Shown: in pieces, positions 54,311 through 63,913 of the stretch | Layout of the letters: the number at the start of each line of letters is the position of its first letter | Position numbering within the stretch: position 1 is the first letter of the stretch | Source: Spirochaetia bacterium | GTDB taxonomy: Bacteria; Spirochaetota; Spirochaetia; Treponematales; Rectinemataceae | Direction: 5' to 3' | Assembly: GCA_029975555.1 (NCBI GenBank) | Contig: JARKOY010000149.1 | Location: forward strand, 1 to 64,000 | DNA: 64,000 nucleotides | Notes under the pieces: model-generated | What the model saw: only the letters and a program-made list of their open reading frames with translations | Told to the model about the DNA's origin: nothing | Database searches by the model: none | Position numbers and translations under genes: made by a program

Positions 54311-55231
54311 ATGGGCAACAACACGCTTTCTCGCTTCATGGCGCGACAGTCTAAGAACATCACACAGTTCTGGAGACAATTTTCGAGGAACAAACTCGCG
54401 GTCGCAAGCTTATTCCTCGTGCTGATATTCGCCCTCATCGCCATATTTGCGGATTTTCTCTATTCATACGATTTTGTCACCTCGAATTCACTTGAGAATG
54501 CGCTGCTCAAACCGGGACAGACCGGGACAGTCTATTACCATGACAAGGAGATCACGCACACCTTCATCCTCGGGTCGGACAACTACGGCCGCGATATTCT
54601 GGGCAGGCTCGTCCACGGGGCCAGGGTTTCGATGATCATTGGCTTTGCGACAGTGGCCATGGCGATTGCGGTGGGTGGCCTTCTCGGCGCCATCGCAGGA
54701 TACAAGGGGGGCCTGTTTGACACGCTCATCATGCGGGTGACCGATATAGTCCTGTCCATCCCTACCATTCTGATGTCGATCGCCATCGTGGCGGCGCTGG
54801 GAAACAGTTTCTTCAACTTGCTCATCGCCATCAGCACCTCGATGATTCCGGGATATATCCGCATTGTTCGGGCGTCGATTATTTCCATCAAGGATCAGGA
54901 GTATGTGGAGGCCGCGCGCTGTATCGGCGCCAGCGATCTCCGCATTGTGCTCAGGCACATTCTCCCCAATATCACGTCCCCTGTCATCGTTCAGTCCACA
55001 TTGAATGTCGGCTCGTCCATCCTGTGGGCTTCTTCACTGTCTTTTTTGGGGCTGGGAATTCTGCCACCGAAGCCAGAGTGGGGGAACATGCTCTCTGAGG
55101 CCCGCGAGTTCATCCAGTATGCCCCTCACCTTCTCTTTGCACCCGGCCTGGCGATCTTGCTCACCGTGTTGGCGTACAACCTCATCGGCGACGGCCTGCG
55201 CGACGCGCTGGACCCGAAGCTCAAGCGATAG
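54311..55231 (+). CDS. dppC: Dipeptide ABC permease, DppC type
   Basis: A 306-residue membrane protein with the DppC pattern: [20 protein letters not shown] start, [20 protein letters not shown] periplasmic motif, and [19 protein letters not shown] before the last helix and [12 protein letters not shown] end. GGAGGTGA lies 8 nt before the ATG at 54311, which is preferred over the GTG at 54299. Confidence 0.9.
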   Translation: MGNNTLSRFMARQSKNITQFWRQFSRNKLAVASLFLVLIFALIAIFADFLYSYDFVTSNSLENALLKPGQTGTVYYHDKEITHTFILGSDNYGRDILGRLVHGARVSMIIGFATVAMAIAVGGLLGAIAGYKGGLFDTLIMRVTDIVLSIPTILMSIAIVAALGNSFFNLLIAISTSMIPGYIRIVRASIISIKDQEYVEAARCIGASDLRIVLRHILPNITSPVIVQSTLNVGSSILWASSLSFLGLGILPPKPEWGNMLSEAREFIQYAPHLLFAPGLAILLTVLAYNLIGDGLRDALDPKLKR

Positions 55232-55239
55232 GAACCACT

Positions 55240-56223
55240 ATGGACAAGATTCTTGAAGTAAAAGATTTACACGTGCACTATTTTTCAAACCGCAAAACTG
55301 TCAGGGCGATCAACAATCTCTCGCTCGACATGCAGCGAGGGCGGGTCCTCGGCCTTGTGGGAGAAACAGGGGCGGGCAAGACGACGCTCGCGCTCTCCAT
55401 ACTCAACATGATCCGCGCTCCGCAGGGGAAAATCATCTCCGGCTCGATCCGCTTCGATGGCAAGGATATTCTGGCTATGTCGAAGCAGGAATTGCGAGAA
55501 CTGCGGGGCAAAGACATCGCGATGATCTTTCAGGACCCCATGACGGCGCTGAATCCAGTTCTGACGGTGGGCGATCAGATCGCCGAGACCATCTTCAAGC
55601 ACGAGAAGGTGTCCAAAGATGAGGCGTGGGCCAAGGCGGAAAAGATGCTTGAAACCGTCGGAATACCAGGGGCTAGGGCGAAAGAGTATCCACATCAGTT
55701 TTCCGGGGGGATGAAACAGCGGGTCGTCATTGCGCTTTCGTTGGCATGCAACCCCAGGCTCCTTCTGGCAGATGAGCCGACGACGGCGCTCGACGTCACG
55801 ATTCAGGCTCAGGTTCTGGACCTCATGCGCCACCTGATCCGCACGTACAACACCTCAGTCCTATTCATAACGCACTCGCTGGGCCTGGTGGTGGAAAACT
55901 GCGATGAGGTTGCGACGATGTACGCGGGGGAAATAGTAGAATACGGAACAGTGGAACAGGTCTTTGGAAATCCGCTCCATCCCTACACGAGAGGGCTGTT
56001 CGGCTCCTTGCCGGACTATAGCGAAGGAGCTGCTCGCCTCAGACCGATACCAGGGCTCATGCCCGATCCTACCAATCTTCCGCGAGGCTGCTATTTCAGT
56101 CCTCGATGTCCGCACGTCATGCCCTTGTGCGAAGAATTGCATCCCACCCACACATCCATGGATGGTCATCTGGTGAAATGCCACCTGTATCAGGAGAATG
56201 CGAATGTCGAACAACCCATCTGA
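55240..56223 (+). CDS. dppD: Dipeptide ABC ATPase, DppD type
   Basis: A 327-residue ATPase: Walker A GETGAGKTT (about 41-49), Q-loop IFQDPMTALNPVL, signature [17 protein letters not shown], Walker [15 protein letters not shown] and H-loop FITHSLG. The C-terminal CYFSPRCPHVMPLC is the OppD-type Cys motif. It overlaps the next ATPase by 20 nt. Confidence 0.92.
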   Translation: MDKILEVKDLHVHYFSNRKTVRAINNLSLDMQRGRVLGLVGETGAGKTTLALSILNMIRAPQGKIISGSIRFDGKDILAMSKQELRELRGKDIAMIFQDPMTALNPVLTVGDQIAETIFKHEKVSKDEAWAKAEKMLETVGIPGARAKEYPHQFSGGMKQRVVIALSLACNPRLLLADEPTTALDVTIQAQVLDLMRHLIRTYNTSVLFITHSLGLVVENCDEVATMYAGEIVEYGTVEQVFGNPLHPYTRGLFGSLPDYSEGAARLRPIPGLMPDPTNLPRGCYFSPRCPHVMPLCEELHPTHTSMDGHLVKCHLYQENANVEQPI

Positions 56224-57178
56224 ATTGCCGATACTGCAGGTCAGGAACCTGAAGAAATATTTTCATGTCTCAAAGGGAACGCTCCACGCCGTCGATGACA
56301 TCTCCTTCGACATACGGCAAGGGAAAACGCTCGGCATGGTCGGTGAGTCCGGCTGCGGCAAATCGACGACGGGGCGCCTCCTCGTGCGCCTCCACGAATC
56401 GGACAGCGGGTCGATTCGGTATGATGGCATCGAGGTGACGCGTGCCTCCTCCAAAGAGATGAAGGTGCTGCGCACCAAAATGCAGATGATTTTTCAGGAC
56501 CCCTATTCTTCCATCAATCCTCGTCACACCGTCGCGTCGATCATCGGAGAACCACTCAAAATCTACAAAAAAGTCAGGAACATGCAGGAGTATGAAGAGA
56601 AGGTGCACCAGCTCATGGAGACCGTCGGCCTGGCCGACAGATTGTACGACGCGTATCCGCACGAACTGGACGGCGGTCGGCGCCAACGCATCGGCATCGC
56701 GCGTGCTTTGGCGCTTGAGCCGCAGTTCATCGTGTGCGATGAACCTGTGTCCGCGCTCGATGTTTCGATCCAGGCACAGATACTCAATCTTCTCATGGAT
56801 CTGCAGGACAAGCTGAAACTGACGTATCTCTTCATCACCCACGATCTTTCGGTGGTGAAGCACATCTCCGACGATATTGTCATAATGTATTTGGGGCAGA
56901 TCGTGGAGCAGGCGAACACTGAAGAACTCTTCAGGCATCCTATTCATCCGTACAGCCAGGCGCTCTCTTCCGCCATTCCCGTACCTCGACTCAACGCAAG
57001 AAAAGAGCGGATCATTCTGAAGAGCGAGGTCGTCTCGCCGATCGACCCAAAGCCGGGCTGCCGTTTTGCGCCTCGCTGCAACTATGCCAAACCTGAATGT
57101 GGCGAGGCCGATCCAGTGCTGAGGGAGGTGATGCCTGGGCGGCTCGTGGCCTGTCACCGCGCCGAAATGTTCGTTTGA
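56204..57178 (+). CDS. dppF: Dipeptide ABC ATPase, DppF type, variant signature
   Basis: A 324-residue ATPase with Walker [13 protein letters not shown]-loop MIFQDPYSSINPRH and Walker B FIVCDEPVSALDVS. The ABC signature reads ELDGGRRQRIGIARAL rather than ELSGGQRQR: the Ser that touches ATP gamma-phosphate is Asp and the following Gln is Arg. Its partner DppD has an intact signature, so one of the two ATP sites of the heterodimer is probably altered. The ATG at 56204 is chosen over 56198 because GGAG then lies 7 nt upstream. Confidence 0.9.
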   Translation: MSNNPSELPILQVRNLKKYFHVSKGTLHAVDDISFDIRQGKTLGMVGESGCGKSTTGRLLVRLHESDSGSIRYDGIEVTRASSKEMKVLRTKMQMIFQDPYSSINPRHTVASIIGEPLKIYKKVRNMQEYEEKVHQLMETVGLADRLYDAYPHELDGGRRQRIGIARALALEPQFIVCDEPVSALDVSIQAQILNLLMDLQDKLKLTYLFITHDLSVVKHISDDIVIMYLGQIVEQANTEELFRHPIHPYSQALSSAIPVPRLNARKERIILKSEVVSPIDPKPGCRFAPRCNYAKPECGEADPVLREVMPGRLVACHRAEMFV

Positions 57179-57197
57179 TGGCGGCCGAAGGCAAAAC

Positions 57198-58190
57198 ATG
57201 ATGTCGATGTTCGACATGCACGCCGATGTTCTCATGCATATCGCCCGGACCCAGGCGGCGGATGAGCCTTCGATTGTGGAGGCATTCAATCGACATGTGA
57301 CTCGCATGCGCGCAGGCGGGGTCATGGGCGCGGTGGTCGTCGATTGTCGAATGGCGGGGGAATCGGCTTCAAGCGCAGATTTCGAACGCTTCATACAAAT
57401 TGCAAACGTGCTCATGCACTGCAATAGCGCCTCATTCTGTATCGCCACATCCGCGGATCAGCTGGAAGAAGCGTTTGGCGGGACAAAGTGGGTTGGGCTT
57501 ATCTGCCACGAGGGGCTGCGGGCGGCAGAGGGCGATCTTGCATGGATCGCGAGGCTGTATTCGGAAGCCGGCATGAGAATCGCATCGCTGACGCACAATG
57601 ACAGCAATGCCTTTGCCACAGGGGTGGGAGATCCGGCAGGAAGCCGTAGGTCTGCGAATCCCCGCGGGCTGAGTCATGCGGGGCGGCAGGCCGTGGCCCT
57701 CATGAATGAACTTGGTATTCTTATCGATCTGGCTCACGCGAGCCCCGCAACCAGGCGCGATATCCTTTCGTGTTCCAGCCGGCCCGTCATGCTTTCGCAC
57801 ACCTCGAGCGCAGCGATATACGACAATGGCAGGAATCTTTCGGACGAAGATATGAGGGAAATTGCGGACCGCGGCGGCCTGCTTGGGTGTATGACAAGCC
57901 CCGCGGCGCTGGCGGATATCTCCGACAGGCACCACCACACCCTCGAGCGATATGTGGAGCACTTGCGGCACATGATCGATGTCGCAGGTGAAGACCATGT
58001 AGGCCTTGGTCTTCATTTTTGCGAGTATCTCTATACTCCTCAGGAGTATCCTCCCGTGGCTGGGCTTGAGGATGCATCACAGGCTATGCGCATTATTCAT
58101 GCACTGCGGGGCGCTCGATTGACCGAACGTCAAATCGAAAAAGTCGCGTTCCGTAATTTCTTCAGGGTGTTTCGCGAAGCGACGCATTGA
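57198..58190 (+). CDS. Dipeptidase, M19 (renal dipeptidase) family
   Basis: A 330-residue zinc dipeptidase: FDMHADVLMH (DxHxD metal motif), a glutamate in ICHEGL, SLTHNDSNAFATG, ILIDLAHASPATR and VMLSHTSSAAIYDNGRNLSDE, all in the order expected for M19. This family hydrolyses L,L and L,D dipeptides and needs no proprotein. It closes the RpiR-iadA-dppA-importer operon, which supports breakdown of imported dipeptides in the cytoplasm. Confidence 0.9.
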   Translation: MMSMFDMHADVLMHIARTQAADEPSIVEAFNRHVTRMRAGGVMGAVVVDCRMAGESASSADFERFIQIANVLMHCNSASFCIATSADQLEEAFGGTKWVGLICHEGLRAAEGDLAWIARLYSEAGMRIASLTHNDSNAFATGVGDPAGSRRSANPRGLSHAGRQAVALMNELGILIDLAHASPATRRDILSCSSRPVMLSHTSSAAIYDNGRNLSDEDMREIADRGGLLGCMTSPAALADISDRHHHTLERYVEHLRHMIDVAGEDHVGLGLHFCEYLYTPQEYPPVAGLEDASQAMRIIHALRGARLTERQIEKVAFRNFFRVFREATH

Positions 58191-58211
58191 CGCATTGAGA
58201 GAGCTGCGAAG

Positions 58212-58949
58212 TCAACGTGCTTCGATCGGGACCATGAGATCTTTCCGGCGCAGACGCTCGATGTATTCGATATTTTTTCTGAGCATCATGGAGAGCAGTT
58301 TGTTTCCTTTTTCTTCTGTCGCACGCGTAGAGTCCCCATTCATCGCTTCAGGGTACCGCATCGCGGTCTGATCCGGCGTAGTGAGGGGAAGCGAAAAAGC
58401 TTTTTTCATGTGTGCCGTCCGATGTGCATTGTCGACGAGCGCGGCGTCGATCGCCAAGATCACCGATGTTTCGTCCTCTCCCGCATGACCTTGGGTCGAG
58501 CAGATTTCAAGGATTTGCTGAGAATAGGTCGCCCACCAGCTGATCACCATGGCCGACGCACCTGCTTCTGCAAGGCGATCGCACGCCACAGAGAGCATCG
58601 GAATATTGCCGCCATGTCCGTTCATGAACACGATGTTTTTCGCTCCCCATTTTAAAAAGCATTTTCCCACTTCGGTATAGAGAGAAATGAGCAATTCGGC
58701 CGGGATGTGCACTGTTCCAGGAAAGTCCTTCAACATGGGAGTGTAGCCGTAATTGATGGGCGGCGCGATCAAAATTGTTTCGCCGATTGCGGCATCGAGA
58801 TCGGCGCAGAGGCGTTCAGGAATAATGATATCGGTTCCCAACGGGCAGTGCTTTCCATGCGCTTCGAAGCTCCCGACCGGAATGACGACGGTGTCCTTGT
58901 GGGTAATCTGTTCCTCGAATTCTAAAAAAGTGATGTTTCGTGCGATCAT
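58212..58949 (-). CDS. Creatininase-family amidohydrolase
   Basis: A 245-residue protein with family motifs PVGSFEAHGKHCPLGTD (about 24-40), FMNGHGGNIPML (about 107-118) and a metal Glu/His near GHAGEDETS. Relatives include creatininase, the riboflavin-pathway amidohydrolase ArfB and MftE. It is convergent with the M19 gene, 21 bp away, and could cleave a cyclic amide such as a diketopiperazine or creatinine-like compound related to that peptide cluster. The reaction is not certain. Confidence 0.85.
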   Translation of the reverse strand: MIARNITFLEFEEQITHKDTVVIPVGSFEAHGKHCPLGTDIIIPERLCADLDAAIGETILIAPPINYGYTPMLKDFPGTVHIPAELLISLYTEVGKCFLKWGAKNIVFMNGHGGNIPMLSVACDRLAEAGASAMVISWWATYSQQILEICSTQGHAGEDETSVILAIDAALVDNAHRTAHMKKAFSLPLTTPDQTAMRYPEAMNGDSTRATEEKGNKLLSMMLRKNIEYIERLRRKDLMVPIEAR

Positions 58950-59083
58950 CGGCTGCTCCAGGAATAGGGTTGCTATTTGGACGTCGTTTAGCTATGGGCG
59001 TTCATGTGGAATAATGCCGCCTTGCAGCGCATCATAACAGATTTCTGTATGGGGCTACAATATTCAACAGCCTTCCCACGCGA
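58950..59083. other. Intergenic region between creatininase gene and gltB
   Basis: No gene or clear terminator was recognised in these 134 bp. Both flanking genes are on the minus strand, so this is the creatininase promoter region and the downstream region of gltB. Confidence 0.3.
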
Positions 59084-62000
59084 CTAGCGGGACCCCCGCG
59101 GCGTCACCTTGAGAAAGAGCGGCAGATACGAAGACCATTCGTCCAAGACTTTTTTGGCCTTCGGGCTGCCAGTGAGGGCGTGGTGGCGCTCGATGATGGC
59201 GCGCAGGCCTTCGATGTCGTCGGGCCAGGCGAGGCCTGCGACGTCGACGTCCGAGGCGTTACAGCGAGTGTCGAAGAGGTGGTCTTCGTCGAGCACGTAG
59301 GCGACGCCCCCCGTCATGCCCGCTCCAAAATTGATGCCAGTTTTCCCCAAGACGACCACAGTGCCGTCGGTCATGTATTCGCACGCGTGGTTGCCGGTGC
59401 CCTCAACGACGGCGAGGGCACCGGAATTGCGCACGCAGAAGCGTTCGCCGACGGTGCCGTTCAGGTACACTTCTCCTGCCGTCGCGCCGTAAAGGCAGAC
59501 GTTGCCTGCGATGACGTTCTGTTCAGGCCGACAGCGCGATTCGCGGCGCGGGCGCACGACGATCCGGCCGCCGGAGAGCCCTTTTCCGAGATAGTCGTTT
59601 GCTTCTCCAAAAAGGCGGAACGAGATCCCCGGTGCCAGAAATGCCCCGAAGCTCTGGCCGGCAGTCCCGCGGAAGGTGACCGAAATCGCGTCGTCTTCAA
59701 GCGTGAGCCCTGCTCGGACGATCTCGCCGCTCAGCGCTGCTCCTACGGAGCGGTCTGAGTTGCGGATAGGCAGAGAACATTCAAGACGGCTCGGTGATAC
59801 CCTTTCGTGAAATTCTTGAAAAAGTCGCGCGCATTTTTGCAGGAGGGCGGCTTCGGCTTCTGAGATTGAAAAGTCTAGGCGTTTTTCCGGACGGAAATTG
59901 CGCAGGCCTGCTTCGGGGAGCGGAATTGCTGGCGTCGTGTCGCCGGCGAGGTCCTGGCCTTCAACAAGAGGGTATCGCCGCGCAATTTCGAGGGCTTCTC
60001 TGATGGAATAGAAGTCGAGCATTTTTTCTCGTGCGGTGAATGCTCGGCCTGAAAAATCGAGGAGCTCATACTTGCCGAGGACCTCGTCGATGGTCTTTGC
60101 GCCGAGCGAGGCGAGAATTTTGCGCACATCCTCGGCCAAAAACTTGAAAAATGTGCTGAGGTGTTCTGGGCGACCTTTGAATTTTGCCCTGAGTTCAGGG
60201 TCTTGGGTCGCAATGCCGACCGGGCATTTGCCGAGGTTGCATCGGCCGCATGCGATGCAGCCCATGGCGATGAGCGCCGCCGTCCCGAACGCGAATTCGC
60301 GCGCCCCTAAAATGGCGGCGATGACGACATCCCTCGCGGTGCGCAGACGGCCATCCACCTGTATGACCGTGTTCAAGTCGAGGCTGTTCATCGCGAGGAC
60401 CTGGCGGACCTCCGGAAGCGCGGCTTCCCAGTAACTGCCGGCGTAATCGAGCGATGAAAGGGGTGCCGCCCCTGTTCCTCCGTCGCCGGACGAGACGATG
60501 ATGCAGTCTGCCCCTGCCTTTGCCACGCCCGCCGCAACGGTCCCGATGCCTGACTGTGCGGCCAGTTTGACCGCGATTCTGGCGCTCGGATTGATGCATC
60601 GCAGGTCGTGGATGAGCTGGGAAAGGTCTTCGATGGAATAAATGTCGTGGTGGGGCGGCGGGCTGATAAGTGTGACACCGGGCTTCGAGTGGCGCAGTTT
60701 TGCTATGTACTCATTCACTTTGGCGCCGGGAAGCTGGCCGCCTTCGCCGGGCTTGGCACCTTGCGCGATTTTGATCTGCAACTCGAGTCCTGTCGCGAGA
60801 TATTGCGCGGTGACGCCGAATCGTCCTGAGGCGACCTGCTTGGACGCATTGCTCGAATCAAGCCCTTCGTCGTGGTAGCTGTGGCGCTCGCTGTCCTCTC
60901 CTCCCTCTCCTGAATTGCTCCATGAGCCGATTGCATTGGCTCCGGCCGCCAGCGCCTCGTGCGCTTCGGGGCTTATGGCGCCGAGGGACATGGCCGCAAC
61001 CGAAAAGCGCCGGATAATGTCTTCCACAGGCTGGACTTGGTCGAGTGGGATAGAATGCCCTGAAGACGTGGGGTTTTCGAATTTGAAAGAAAAGATGTCG
61101 CGGAGCGCGAAGGGTGGACGAGCGGCGCTGTCCATGCCGTCGGCATATGCGCGCCACGCCGCGACGTCGCCTTCGCGCACGGCCCTGGTGAGTTTGGCGG
61201 CGAGCGGAGGGGGCCAGGGTACGTCCGCTGGGCTTGCTGGCTGATGTACGGCATGGCTTGTGGTGTGGCCTGCACCGGCGTTTGGTGCGAGGCTCGGGCC
61301 CTGCAGCGCGCCCCTTGCCTGTCGGCTCTCGGCACTATCCGAGCAAATCGCATTCTCTTGCTCGATGCCAAAGGCTTTTCGATGCCGACTCAGCGTGTCT
61401 TCTGCAATTTCTTCGAGCCCAATGCCGCCGAACTTGCTTTCTGTCCCACGGAAATAGCGCTTTACGAGGCTTTCTGACAACCCGACAGCCTCGAACATGC
61501 GCGAGCCGCGGTACGAGGATACCGTCGCGATTCCGAGTTTGGACATGATTTTCAGAATCCCTTTGTTCACCGCTTCGATGTAGTGGTCGGCTAGAATTTC
61601 GGGGCTGGGGTTTTCTTCAAGCTGAGAGGAAATCGAGGGAAGCAATTCGAAGACCATCCATGGATTGACCCCGCTTGCACCGTAGGCCAGCAGCACCGCA
61701 ATTTCGTGGACATCGCGCGCCTCCCCAGTTTCGACCACGAGACCTGCGAGGTGGCGTTTTTTTGCATCGACGAGATAGGTGTGGACGGCTGCGGCCGCGA
61801 GAAGTGCAGGGATGGCCGCGTATTCTCTGTTGACGCCACGATCGCTCAGAATAATGAGGTTCGCACCTTGCTCGATGGAGCGTTCGGACTGTCTGCACAT
61901 CCTGTCGAGCTCTTCGTCGAGCCTGATGTGCGCAGCGGGCACGAGCATGGAGACCGTGGCGGAAACAAAGGGCGGAACCCTGGCGTTTTTCAGCCTTTCC

Positions 62001-63913
62001 ATGTCGGAGTTGGAAAGAATCGGCCTCTGCAGCTTGAGTTGTCTGCAGTGTTCGGGGGTCTCTTCGAGGAGGTTTTTCTGTGTTCCGATATAGTTTTCGA
62101 GCGACATGACCGCCGACTCTCGGTACGGATCGATCGCGGGATTGGTCACTTGCGCGAATCGTTGCCGGAAGTACGCATAGAGCGGTGCCGGCGTTCGCGA
62201 GAGAATTGCAGGCGGCTTTTTGGTCCCCATCGCAGAGACGGTCTCCTGCTTTTGAAGGAGCATCGGCTTTAAAATATTCATCGTGTCGTTGTCGTATTTG
62301 AAATACGAGACGAGATATTGAAGCTCCGCGCTGGAAGGCCGGACGTCCGGGGCGGAGAAGAGGCCCCGCAGCTCGATTCGGTTTGTCTCGAGCCAGCGGC
62401 GGTATGGTTTTTGTCTGCTGATGTGAGCCTTGATCTCCGCATCGCTGAGGAGCCTGCCGTGTTGGGTGTCGGCCAGCAGCATTTCGCCGGGCCGCAGAAT
62501 ACCGCGCTCGAGGATGTCCGCTTCATCGATGTCGAGTACGCCGGCCTCGCTCGCCCCGATGAATCGCCCGGATTTGGTGAGCAAATACCGAAAGGGGCGC
62601 AACCCATTGCGGTCGAGCGCGGCACCCACGACGCATCCGTCGGTAAAGCTCATGGCGGCCGGGCCGTCCCAGGTTTCCAGCATTGCCGCATGAAAGTCGT
62701 AATAGGCCCTCTTGTCGTGCGAAATCTGTAAGCCTTCGCCGAAAGGTTCCTGCACCATCATCGCAAAGACCTGCTCGGGGCTTCTTCCTGCGTGTACCAG
62801 AAGCTCGAAGATATTGTCGAAGATTGCGCTGTCGGAGCCCGTGGGATCGAGTATGGCGATGTCTTTGAAAAAATCTGCGCCGAAAAGCGGCGAAACCATG
62901 GTCGCCTGCCGGGCCTTCATGGAATTGATATTCTTGCGGAGCGTGTTGATCTCGCCGTTGTGGGCGATCATGTGGAATGGTTGGGCGAGCGGCCACGAAG
63001 GGAAGGTGTTGGTGCTGTATCGCTGGTGCACAATCGCAAACTGACTTTCGAACAGCGGATCCCTGAGGTCGGGGTAGAAATTGGCAAATTGCGATGCGAC
63101 GAACATGCCTTTGTAGACGATCGTGCGGGCCGAAAGCGAGGGAATGTAGAATTCGTCATTGGAGAATCCCGCCTGTCGGGCTTCCTTCTCGATGTATTTT
63201 CTGAGGATGAAAAGGCTGCGCTCGAAGTCGTCGCCTTGGAGGCCATGCGCAGGTGCGGGGGCAGCGGCCGACGCGGAGGCTGCGAGTGATGCGGAGGCCG
63301 CCGATGGCGCAAGAGCAGCCTGGCAGATGCGTGGCATTGTCTTGTTGGCCCGCTCTCCGAGCACCTGAGGGAGGGTGGGCACATCGCGCCAGCAGAGGAT
63401 GGCAAAGCCGTGCACGGCCGCGATATCGGCCACAAGTGCCTTCGCCTTGGAGAATGCCTCGCGCTGGGCAGGCAGGAAGAACATGCCGATTCCGTACGGC
63501 AGGGCTGCATGTGCCGCACGTATGGCGCCCTCGATGTCCATTTCTCGGCGGAAAAAGCGGTCGGGTATTTGGCAAAGGATGCCTGCGCCGTCGCCGGTCT
63601 TTTTGTCGCCTCCGACAGCGCCGCGGTGCTCGAGGTTCTGCAGAATGGTGAGCGCGTCGGAGATGACGGTGTGGCTCGGCCCATTTTTGAGATCAGCGAC
63701 AATGCCGAGGCCGCACGCGTCGTGTTCGTGCTCGGGACGGTAGAGACCGCTTTGAGCTGGCAAGAGATTTTTGGTCGCACTGTGGCGAGGTTCAAATTGC
63801 TCTACAATATCGGCTCGCCTCATAGGGCTGGAAGCGCCTGCGTGAGGCGCATCGGAAAGAAGATTTTGCGATTTACAACGATAATTATGCACCTCGCTCT
63901 TGCTTTGTTGCAT
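59084..63913 (-). CDS. gltB: Glutamate synthase, large (alpha) chain
   Basis: A 1609-residue protein starting after AAGGAAGG. The N-terminal class II glutamine amidotransferase is exposed after removal of an unusually long 66-residue leader: the catalytic Cys67 lies in EHDACGLG. Central and FMN-binding domains follow (SPPPHHDIYSIEDLSQLIHD, SSGDGGTGAAPLSSLDYAG). The iron-sulfur cysteines are at 1219, 1225 and 1230 (C-x5-C-x4-C), with an additional Cys1222 between them. The C-terminal gamma-helix domain has repeated Gly motifs (GGIVVRPRR, GTGNHACEYMTDGTVVVLG). Two low-complexity insertions (about residues 200-225 and 900-950) are unusual. No gltD is in the window. Confidence 0.93.
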   Translation of the reverse strand: MQQSKSEVHNYRCKSQNLLSDAPHAGASSPMRRADIVEQFEPRHSATKNLLPAQSGLYRPEHEHDACGLGIVADLKNGPSHTVISDALTILQNLEHRGAVGGDKKTGDGAGILCQIPDRFFRREMDIEGAIRAAHAALPYGIGMFFLPAQREAFSKAKALVADIAAVHGFAILCWRDVPTLPQVLGERANKTMPRICQAALAPSAASASLAASASAAAPAPAHGLQGDDFERSLFILRKYIEKEARQAGFSNDEFYIPSLSARTIVYKGMFVASQFANFYPDLRDPLFESQFAIVHQRYSTNTFPSWPLAQPFHMIAHNGEINTLRKNINSMKARQATMVSPLFGADFFKDIAILDPTGSDSAIFDNIFELLVHAGRSPEQVFAMMVQEPFGEGLQISHDKRAYYDFHAAMLETWDGPAAMSFTDGCVVGAALDRNGLRPFRYLLTKSGRFIGASEAGVLDIDEADILERGILRPGEMLLADTQHGRLLSDAEIKAHISRQKPYRRWLETNRIELRGLFSAPDVRPSSAELQYLVSYFKYDNDTMNILKPMLLQKQETVSAMGTKKPPAILSRTPAPLYAYFRQRFAQVTNPAIDPYRESAVMSLENYIGTQKNLLEETPEHCRQLKLQRPILSNSDMERLKNARVPPFVSATVSMLVPAAHIRLDEELDRMCRQSERSIEQGANLIILSDRGVNREYAAIPALLAAAAVHTYLVDAKKRHLAGLVVETGEARDVHEIAVLLAYGASGVNPWMVFELLPSISSQLEENPSPEILADHYIEAVNKGILKIMSKLGIATVSSYRGSRMFEAVGLSESLVKRYFRGTESKFGGIGLEEIAEDTLSRHRKAFGIEQENAICSDSAESRQARGALQGPSLAPNAGAGHTTSHAVHQPASPADVPWPPPLAAKLTRAVREGDVAAWRAYADGMDSAARPPFALRDIFSFKFENPTSSGHSIPLDQVQPVEDIIRRFSVAAMSLGAISPEAHEALAAGANAIGSWSNSGEGGEDSERHSYHDEGLDSSNASKQVASGRFGVTAQYLATGLELQIKIAQGAKPGEGGQLPGAKVNEYIAKLRHSKPGVTLISPPPHHDIYSIEDLSQLIHDLRCINPSARIAVKLAAQSGIGTVAAGVAKAGADCIIVSSGDGGTGAAPLSSLDYAGSYWEAALPEVRQVLAMNSLDLNTVIQVDGRLRTARDVVIAAILGAREFAFGTAALIAMGCIACGRCNLGKCPVGIATQDPELRAKFKGRPEHLSTFFKFLAEDVRKILASLGAKTIDEVLGKYELLDFSGRAFTAREKMLDFYSIREALEIARRYPLVEGQDLAGDTTPAIPLPEAGLRNFRPEKRLDFSISEAEAALLQKCARLFQEFHERVSPSRLECSLPIRNSDRSVGAALSGEIVRAGLTLEDDAISVTFRGTAGQSFGAFLAPGISFRLFGEANDYLGKGLSGGRIVVRPRRESRCRPEQNVIAGNVCLYGATAGEVYLNGTVGERFCVRNSGALAVVEGTGNHACEYMTDGTVVVLGKTGINFGAGMTGGVAYVLDEDHLFDTRCNASDVDVAGLAWPDDIEGLRAIIERHHALTGSPKAKKVLDEWSSYLPLFLKVTPRGSR

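Noticed and set aside
59180-63700. Several long plus-strand open frames opposite gltB and similar antisense frames elsewhere
   Set aside because: They mirror the high-GC codon pattern of the real genes, have no ribosome binding sites and give low-complexity Arg/Ala/Ser-rich proteins.
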